This document shows, piece after piece, positions 23,862 to 30,148 of a stretch of 64,000 nt of DNA. Origin of the DNA: Ruminococcus sp. (GTDB taxonomy: Bacteria; Bacillota; Clostridia; Oscillospirales; Ruminococcaceae); contig JAFYGE010000042.1 of the NCBI GenBank assembly GCA_017543335.1, positions 51,960 to 115,959 on the forward strand, given 5' to 3'. The first letter of the stretch is position 1; the number at the start of each line of letters is the position of its first letter. The notes beneath the pieces were generated by a model, which saw only the letters and a list, made by a program, of their open reading frames with translations, was not told the DNA's origin and did no database searches. The translations under genes were made by a program, and so were the position numbers.

Positions 23862-25418
23862 ATGTCTGTTTTCAAATGTAAAATGTGCGGAGGTACACTG
23901 AACGCCGATGCCGGAAAAAATATATGTCAGTGTGAATATTGTGGAACTCTCCAGACCCTTCCCCATACAAGAGATGAAATAATCGCAAATCTCTTTAATC
24001 GTGCAAACGCTCTGAGAATAAAAAGTGACTTCGATAAAGCTCTGGAGGTATACGAAAGTATAGTCGAGAAAACTCCCGATGACCCTGAGGCTTACTGGGG
24101 TATGGTACTCTGTAAATTCGGTATAGAATACGTCGATGACCCTGCGACCGGAAATAAGATCCCTACCTGCCACAGAACTCTGCTTGAATCTGTGCTGACC
24201 GATGTCGACTACGCATCTGCCTTGCAGTATGCAGAGCCGCAGTCCCGTGAGCTTTATGAATACGAAGCCGCTGAAATAGACCGCTTGCAGAAAGAGATAA
24301 TTAATATAGTCCGTTCAGAAGAGCCTTTCGATGTTTTCATCTGCTACAAGGAAAAGGATGAAAACGGCAAACGTACTAAGGATAGTGTCATCGCCAATGA
24401 CATATATTATCAGCTGAACCAAGAGGGCTTCAAGACCTTCTATGCGGCTATAACTCTTGAAGATAAGCTCGGAAAAGAGTACGAACCTTACATATTCGCC
24501 GCACTCCAGACCGCAAAGGTGATGCTCGTTATAGGAACTCAGCCGGAATATTTCAATGCTCCGTGGGTGAAAAATGAGTGGAGCAGATACCTTAAAATAA
24601 TAAAAGCTGACAGAAATAAGCTCCTCATTCCGTGCTATAAGGATATGGACGCTTATGACCTTCCTGAGGAATTTTCACATTTGCAGGCTCAGGATATGTC
24701 CAAAATCGGCTTCATGAACGACGTTATAAGAGGTATCAAAAAGCTCGTATCCGCTGACAATAATATCAGCGAACGCATTGCAGTCCCAAAACGCAGGTCT
24801 TCTTCCTTTGACGAGGATAAAATGCTGAAACGAATAAATATTTTCCTCGGCGACCATGACTTTGAAAGTGCTGAGGAATACTGCGAAACTATCCTTGATA
24901 ATGACCCCGAATGTGCTCAGGCTTATTTGGCTAAATTCCTTGCAGAATACAGCTGCTCTCAGCCGAGCGAGATATACTCTGAAAAAAATATCGATTTCTT
25001 TGCCAATAAGTACATACAAGGCTTTGGCACTCATATTGATGATAACGAGCTGTTTACCACCCGCATGGGCTATATCCTCGGAAACAATATGAAAAATGCT
25101 CTTATTTTCTCAAAAGGCAACGAGCATACAGAGATAGCTCATATCAATGACGGTATCATAATCATGGTTAGAAATGCAATAGGTCAGATCGAAAAACAAC
25201 AATTAGACTATGAATATCAGGTCGCTTCTAACGCTCTTGAACAGCATAAAGAGGAAGAACGTGCACTAAAAAAGAAAAAGCGAAAAAAGAAACTGTTCTT
25301 ATTTGCTTTTATCTGCTTCATTCTGATGCTCATTTTTGCAGGAAGCGATTCATCAAGCAGTGCAGGTTTTTCATTGATCCTTTTCTTCATCTTGTTAATT
25401 ATGGGATTTTTAGCCTAA
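23862..25418 (+). CDS. Zinc-ribbon/TIR-domain membrane protein 1
   Basis: A 518-residue protein. A zinc ribbon opens it (Cys6, Cys9, Cys24, Cys27), then a TPR-like helical stretch (about 40-75) and a segment shared with the next gene (GIEYVDDP and PTCHRT). The TIR domain starts at FDVFICYK (residue 156) and runs to about 290; Glu200 in TLEDKLGKEYEP sits four residues before a Gly, the place I recall for the catalytic Glu of TIR NADases. A second helical repeat follows, then a Lys-rich stretch and two membrane helices (about 475-518), so the TIR is probably cytosolic and tethered. NAD cleavage is inference. Function unknown. Confidence 0.85.
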   Translation: MSVFKCKMCGGTLNADAGKNICQCEYCGTLQTLPHTRDEIIANLFNRANALRIKSDFDKALEVYESIVEKTPDDPEAYWGMVLCKFGIEYVDDPATGNKIPTCHRTLLESVLTDVDYASALQYAEPQSRELYEYEAAEIDRLQKEIINIVRSEEPFDVFICYKEKDENGKRTKDSVIANDIYYQLNQEGFKTFYAAITLEDKLGKEYEPYIFAALQTAKVMLVIGTQPEYFNAPWVKNEWSRYLKIIKADRNKLLIPCYKDMDAYDLPEEFSHLQAQDMSKIGFMNDVIRGIKKLVSADNNISERIAVPKRRSSSFDEDKMLKRINIFLGDHDFESAEEYCETILDNDPECAQAYLAKFLAEYSCSQPSEIYSEKNIDFFANKYIQGFGTHIDDNELFTTRMGYILGNNMKNALIFSKGNEHTEIAHINDGIIIMVRNAIGQIEKQQLDYEYQVASNALEQHKEEERALKKKKRKKKLFLFAFICFILMLIFAGSDSSSSAGFSLILFFILLIMGFLA

Positions 25419-25439
25419 AACACAGCTGTGGAGGTAAAA

Positions 25440-27560
25440 ATGGCTGTATATAAATGTAAAATGTGCGGAGGTGCTCTGGAGATCGGCGAGAATATGACTG
25501 TTTGCCGATGCAGCTACTGCGGTACAGAGCAGACTCTGCCTAAACTTGATAATGAAACCCGGAATCGTCTTTTCGACCGTGCTAACTATTACCGCCGCAG
25601 CAGCGACTTCGACCGTGCGGCTGCGGTATATGAGGATATATTGTCGGAAGCTCCTCAGGAAGCTGAAGCTCACTGGGGACTCTGCCTGTGCAACTATGGT
25701 ATAGAATATGTCCGTGACCCACGCTCCGGAAAAATGCTCCCGACCTGTCACCGTACTCAGTTCCGCTCGATACTGGAAGACAGCTCTTTTCTGCTCGCAC
25801 TAAAGTATTCTGACGGTGCTGCTCAGTCTCTGTACAGACATGAGGCAGCCTACATAGACAAGGTGCAGAAACGCATACTCTCAATATCCGGTCAGGAATC
25901 GCCTTTCGACATATTCATATGCTATAAGGAAACTGAGTCATACGGCGAGCGTACTGCCGCCAGCGTTGAGGCTCAGGAGATATATGACGAACTTACAGAA
26001 AGAGGCTATAAAGTCTTTTTCTCACGAATAACACTCGAAGATAAACTTGGTCAGGAATATGAACCTTACATCTTTGCTGCTTTGCAGAGTGCGGAGGTCA
26101 TGCTCGTTGTAGGCAATAAACCGGATCAGTTCACATCTGTATGGGTCAAAAATGAATGGAGCCGCTTCCTGAGCCTTATGTCTCAGGGACAGCATAAATA
26201 CATCATCCCCTGCTACAAGGACATGAATCCATATGATCTTCCGGAAGAGCTCATCTCCTTTCAGGCTCAGGACCTTTCAAAAATGGGTGCTGTGCAGGAT
26301 CTCGTAAGAGGCGTCGAAAAGCTGATAGGCGGAGGTCACGCCAATACCGCTGTATCAGCTGCAAATCCGGATTCTCTGCTCGACAGAGCTTACCTATTTC
26401 TCGAAGACAAAGATTGGAAAAATGCAGATGTTTACTGCGAAAAGGCTCTCGATGCCGACCCAAGAAACTCGAAAGCTTATCTCGGAAAACTTTTAGCTTC
26501 ACTGAAAAAATCTTCCGTAAAAGAACTATCTACATTAAATATCAAGATCAGTAAATATGATAATTTCCAGAAAGCTCTGAGATTTGCAGACAGCTCCGAG
26601 AAAAAAGCTCTTGAAGAGCTGGATATTCAGTGCAGACTTAACCGTGCGGCTGAGTCAATAGACAACTGCTATTTCCCTTCAGATGCAGAAAAACTGATAA
26701 GCGACTTGAAGGAACTCGGCAATTTCGGGAACGCTGCCGCACTCATTACTGCTGCCGAACGCAAGTGGGATGAGCTAAGGCAGAATTCTATAATGGATGC
26801 CGAGCGAATGATAGATCCTACCAGAAAAGGAAAGGATATATTAGCCGGACTTAAACTCCTTGATGAAGTAAAGGATATGCCGGAAGCTGAGATACTCCGT
26901 GAAAAGGCAGTCGGTATGCTTGAAAGCCACTATCAGAAAGCCTGTGCCGCAATGGAAAGCGGTGACAACAAAAAAGCTGTGGAGTACTTCCGCTGGCTCG
27001 ATAACTATAAGGACTCGTTAAGAAAAGGCATAGAATGTGAGGAAAAACTGCAAAAACAGCTCACTGCGGAGAGGATCGCCGCTGAGGAAGAAGAAAGACT
27101 CCGCATGGAAGCTGAGGCAATAGAACGCAGCCGACAACTTCAGGCAACTCTAAAGTCCAAGAGCAAAAGCAGAGTAACTTTCACGATCGTTTTTGTATTG
27201 ATAGCAATTTTTTCTGTAATGACCGTATTAAGATGCTACTCTATAGCTTGGGAGCACGAAATGGTAATGGCAGAAAATTACAGATTAAAAACTCTCATAG
27301 CTTCACCGCTGTTCTGCTTCGCTATGATATATATGCAGATGAGACATGACGGAAGTTTGTCCAAAAACTCGCTGTTTGCTTTCAGACCTATAGCCGTACT
27401 TATCGCTGTATTGACAACATTCTTTATGAATCAGGCAGGATATAACGCTATATTGCTGCTAATGGTCATTGCTCTGCACGTCGGTGCAATGATAGCAGCC
27501 TACAGATTCGGAAGCATAGCTCATAAATACTACTACGGTGAAAATAACAACAACTTATAA
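25440..27560 (+). CDS. Zinc-ribbon/TIR-domain membrane protein 2
   Basis: A 706-residue paralogue of the preceding gene, with the same zinc ribbon (Cys6, Cys9, Cys24, Cys27), TPR-like stretch, GIEYVRDP and PTCHRT segment and TIR domain (about 155-290, Glu200 in TLEDKLGQEYEP). It then diverges: a long helical region (about 310-565) with a Glu-rich coil, and about four membrane helices near the C-terminus instead of two. ATG 25440 is chosen because GGAGG is seven bases upstream; an in-frame GTG at 25428 is less likely. It follows the first TIR gene by 21 bases and precedes the SPFH gene by 14, so all are one operon. Confidence 0.85.
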   Translation: MAVYKCKMCGGALEIGENMTVCRCSYCGTEQTLPKLDNETRNRLFDRANYYRRSSDFDRAAAVYEDILSEAPQEAEAHWGLCLCNYGIEYVRDPRSGKMLPTCHRTQFRSILEDSSFLLALKYSDGAAQSLYRHEAAYIDKVQKRILSISGQESPFDIFICYKETESYGERTAASVEAQEIYDELTERGYKVFFSRITLEDKLGQEYEPYIFAALQSAEVMLVVGNKPDQFTSVWVKNEWSRFLSLMSQGQHKYIIPCYKDMNPYDLPEELISFQAQDLSKMGAVQDLVRGVEKLIGGGHANTAVSAANPDSLLDRAYLFLEDKDWKNADVYCEKALDADPRNSKAYLGKLLASLKKSSVKELSTLNIKISKYDNFQKALRFADSSEKKALEELDIQCRLNRAAESIDNCYFPSDAEKLISDLKELGNFGNAAALITAAERKWDELRQNSIMDAERMIDPTRKGKDILAGLKLLDEVKDMPEAEILREKAVGMLESHYQKACAAMESGDNKKAVEYFRWLDNYKDSLRKGIECEEKLQKQLTAERIAAEEEERLRMEAEAIERSRQLQATLKSKSKSRVTFTIVFVLIAIFSVMTVLRCYSIAWEHEMVMAENYRLKTLIASPLFCFAMIYMQMRHDGSLSKNSLFAFRPIAVLIAVLTTFFMNQAGYNAILLLMVIALHVGAMIAAYRFGSIAHKYYYGENNNNL

Positions 27561-27574
27561 AGGAGGAAATATAT

Positions 27575-29038
27575 ATGTTCAACACCCATAAGGATGAACC
27601 TAAGACACCAGATCACGGTCTTGCCAGCGTTATTGTGTACGAGGGAGATAACCAGACCCTTGTGTACAAACACCCGATACAGAACTTCAATCTTGGTTCA
27701 CAGCTTATAGTACATGAATCTCAGGAAGCTGTATTCTTCCGTGACGGTCAGGCTCTTGACCTGTTCGGTCCCGGCAGACATACTCTTGAGACACAGAACC
27801 TTCCGATAATCAACAAAGCATATAAACTCCCGACAAATGCCGATACTCCATTCCACTGCGAAGTTTACTACATAAACAAGACTGTACAGATGGGTATAAA
27901 ATGGGGAACAGATTCAAAGGTTAGATTTATTGAGCCTGAATCCGGACTTCCCATTGAAATAGGTGCTTGCGGACAGTTCAATCTGCGTGTGAACGATGCA
28001 AGAAAGCTCCTCATAAAACTTGTCGGTACGGCAAGCGAGTTCACTCAGGCTGACGTTGTTGACGGAAACTTTGGTCTTAAACCTACTATAGCTAAATTCA
28101 AGGCTATGATAATCACCAAAGTCAAAAGCAGTCTCGCACGTATCATCAAGGACAACGGCATAAATATCCTTGAAATAGACGAGCATCTTGATACTATCTC
28201 CGGAAGTCTCTGCACCGTTCTTAACGATAATATCAAAGAATACGGCCTCATTATGCCGGAGTTCTTTGTCGAGACTATCATTACTCCGGACGACGACCCT
28301 AATTACAGAAGATTAAAACAGCAGCGTGCTGACCTCTACCTGAAAGTACGTCAGGAAGAGATACTCAAAGCTGAGGCTGAAAAAGCTCGTGAACGTCAGG
28401 CTGTTGAAGCTGAGACTGCTGCACAGCTCAAAGTCATTGGTGCTAAGGGAGAAGCTGACGCTCTCGTAGTAAAGGCAGCTGCTGAGGCTGAGGAAATGAG
28501 AATGAAAGGCTTCACCTACCGTGAGCAGACTGCCCGTGAAGTCGGTCTGGGAGCTGTTCAGAATATGGGCGGCTCAGGCGGAGGCTCTGTAGGCGATATC
28601 GCCGGTCTCGGAGTTGCTCTCGGTGCTATGGGCGGAGTTATGGGCATGACTAAAAATGCTATGGACCCGATGCTGAATATAAACTCTCCGAGCGGACTTC
28701 CTGCCGGCGGCTGGGTATGCTCATGCGGAAACACTGTATATTCCGGAGGATTCTGCAATATATGCGGAAATAAGCGTCCGGACACAGTAGGAAGCTGGGA
28801 TTGCAGCTGCGGAAACAGAGGTATCATCGGAAACTTCTGCAATGTCTGCGGAGCTAAAAGACCTGCTGCTCAGACTGCATGGGACTGCTCATGCGGAAAC
28901 AAGGGAATAATCGGAAACTTCTGCACTAACTGCGGAGCTAAAAAGCCTGATTCCAACGATGTATGGGATTGTTCCTGCGGTGAAAAAGGAAATACAGGCA
29001 ATTTCTGCCGTAACTGCGGAAAGAAGAAGGGAGAATGA
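27575..29038 (+). CDS. SPFH-domain protein with four tandem zinc ribbons
   Basis: A 487-residue soluble or peripheral protein. An SPFH domain of the 'virion core protein'/YdjI type spans about residues 20-250, followed by a Glu/Ala-rich coiled coil (about 250-315) and a Gly/Met-rich stretch (about 325-365). The C-terminus holds four 28-residue zinc ribbons, each WxCSCGN...GxFCxxCGxK. B. subtilis YdjI, a relative, acts in a membrane-stress complex; the same here is inference. No membrane helix, so it probably docks to membrane partners. The zinc ribbons echo those of the two upstream TIR proteins. AGGAGG precedes the ATG. Confidence 0.85.
   Translation: MFNTHKDEPKTPDHGLASVIVYEGDNQTLVYKHPIQNFNLGSQLIVHESQEAVFFRDGQALDLFGPGRHTLETQNLPIINKAYKLPTNADTPFHCEVYYINKTVQMGIKWGTDSKVRFIEPESGLPIEIGACGQFNLRVNDARKLLIKLVGTASEFTQADVVDGNFGLKPTIAKFKAMIITKVKSSLARIIKDNGINILEIDEHLDTISGSLCTVLNDNIKEYGLIMPEFFVETIITPDDDPNYRRLKQQRADLYLKVRQEEILKAEAEKARERQAVEAETAAQLKVIGAKGEADALVVKAAAEAEEMRMKGFTYREQTAREVGLGAVQNMGGSGGGSVGDIAGLGVALGAMGGVMGMTKNAMDPMLNINSPSGLPAGGWVCSCGNTVYSGGFCNICGNKRPDTVGSWDCSCGNRGIIGNFCNVCGAKRPAAQTAWDCSCGNKGIIGNFCTNCGAKKPDSNDVWDCSCGEKGNTGNFCRNCGKKKGE
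28712..29035 (+). repeat. 84-base tandem repeat encoding zinc ribbons (3.9 copies)
   Basis: In-frame units at 28712, 28796, 28880 and 28964, each opening with TGG and encoding two CxC/CxxC pairs. Units 2 and 3 are the most alike. The last unit is cut short by the stop. This suggests recent amplification of one zinc-ribbon unit. Confidence 0.85.
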
Positions 29039-29040
29039 TC

Positions 29041-29727
29041 ATGAAAAAGGTTAGACCTCATGTTGTTGCTATACTCGTTGTATTGGCATTTGCTTTTACT
29101 GCGATCGCTTTTCTCGCACCATTTGAACACGGCTTCAATTTCATAGTAGCTTATGCAGCAGGAATGCTCGCTATTTTACTTCAGATACCGGTATTCAAAC
29201 TTGCTTATCCGCCTGAAACTCCGCTGAAGAGTCAGGTACTCGGCTACCCTATTCACAGAGTCGGAATACTCTACATGATAATCCAGACTATACTCAGCTT
29301 GGTTATCTTTAGTGTAGGCGACAGTGCTCCGCCACAGTTTACCATTTTGCTATGCATATTAGTACTTGCAGGTGCTCTCGTGCTCGGACTTACTGCTAAA
29401 ATGGCAAGAGAGGCTATCTCAAATATGGAGACAGTGAAAAACGCTGACACCAGACTTATGAAGTCTCTCGCACTCAGAGCTGAGGCTCTCACTACACGTA
29501 CATCTGACCCTATGCTCGCTCAGGAGATAAAAAAGCTCGCTGAAAATATCTCATACAGCGACCCTGTAAGCAGTACTGCTATTGCTGAACAGGAATTCAA
29601 GCTCGCTGAACTCTTCGGACAGCTTGAATCTGCTGTAGTGGGTAATAATCCGGGAGCTATCGACCTTTGCAGAAACGTTAACATCGCTCTTGAAGACAGA
29701 AATATCGCCTGCAAAGCAAATAAATAA
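29041..29727 (+). CDS. Four-helix membrane protein of the TIR operon
   Basis: A 228-residue integral membrane protein I do not recognise. Helices lie at about 8-27, 33-50, 72-90 and 100-118, and a cytosolic, helical, charged C-terminal half (about 120-228) follows, including a EQEFKLAELFGQLESAV helix. It is the last gene of the operon, and a first in-frame ATG at 29035 overlaps the SPFH stop; I prefer ATG 29041, which is seven bases from the GGGAG site. It may be the membrane anchor for the SPFH/zinc-ribbon assembly, judged only from its place in the operon. Confidence 0.75.
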   Translation: MKKVRPHVVAILVVLAFAFTAIAFLAPFEHGFNFIVAYAAGMLAILLQIPVFKLAYPPETPLKSQVLGYPIHRVGILYMIIQTILSLVIFSVGDSAPPQFTILLCILVLAGALVLGLTAKMAREAISNMETVKNADTRLMKSLALRAEALTTRTSDPMLAQEIKKLAENISYSDPVSSTAIAEQEFKLAELFGQLESAVVGNNPGAIDLCRNVNIALEDRNIACKANK

Positions 29728-29940
29728 AAAGATAACCATAATAAGGGATTCCAAAGGGTTTTCAACCCTTTGGTCAGGTCAAGGGCTGAAAGCCATTGTG
29801 GGGTGTGGGGCAAAGCCCCACATATAGCCGCAAAACGCTCTGCAAGGGGTGAATTCAAAAACAGTCCGGTGGACTGTTTTTGAAGAGGGGACGCTCTGCA
29901 CGAGAGAGCGTCCCCTAAAGAATTAATACTTTTTCAACAG
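29724..29940 (+). repeat. R2 repeat, copy 1 (multi-hairpin element)
   Basis: About 217 non-coding bases containing a row of perfect hairpins: CCAAAGGGTT with AACCCTTTGG, TGTGGGGC with GCCCCACA, CAGTCC with GGACTG followed by T, and a 12-pair stem AGGGGACGCTCT with AGAGCGTCCCCT. It ends TTTTTCAACAG. A central stretch of about 73 bases is identical, inverted, in copy 2 at 33109-33290, and nearly identical in copy 3 at the right edge. Three copies with structured modules mark a dispersed repeat family. Copy 1 begins right at the stop codon of the last operon gene and probably serves as its 3' end. Confidence 0.8.
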
Positions 29941-29945
29941 ACCGT

Positions 29946-29975
29946 CAGGGAAGCGTGATGCTTCCCTGTTTTTTC
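29946..29975 (+). terminator. Intrinsic terminator after R2 copy 1
   Basis: CAGGGAAGC pairs with GCTTCCCTG over GTGAT and is followed by six T. It separates the TIR operon and R2 from the GH9 gene. Confidence 0.85.
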
Positions 29976-30100
29976 ATATGAAAAACTGCCGAAAAATCTG
30001 CCTTAGCTGTTAGGAAATATAGTTTAAAACAGAGTTTAATTTTATGCAAATGTAAAATTTCCGTGTATTCTATTTACATAGTCCCAAAAAAGTATTAAAG

Positions 30101-30106
30101 TATAAT
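30101..30106 (+). promoter_or_regulatory. Possible -10 box of the GH9 gene
   Basis: A perfect TATAAT about 43 bases upstream of the GH9 ATG in an AT-rich stretch; no good -35 at the usual distance (TTTACA lies 22 bases away), so an activator may be needed. Confidence 0.35.
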
Positions 30107-30148
30107 ATGGTAAATATTAATGGAGCTTATACAGGAGGTATTTTTTAT

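Noticed and set aside
28712-29035. Tandem repeat read as a CRISPR-like array
   Set aside because: The units are in-frame, coding and without unique spacers.
23794-29727. Thoeris or another named TIR defence system
   Set aside because: No ThsA-like SIR2/SLOG partner or other known effector gene is adjacent; the partners are SPFH and membrane proteins.
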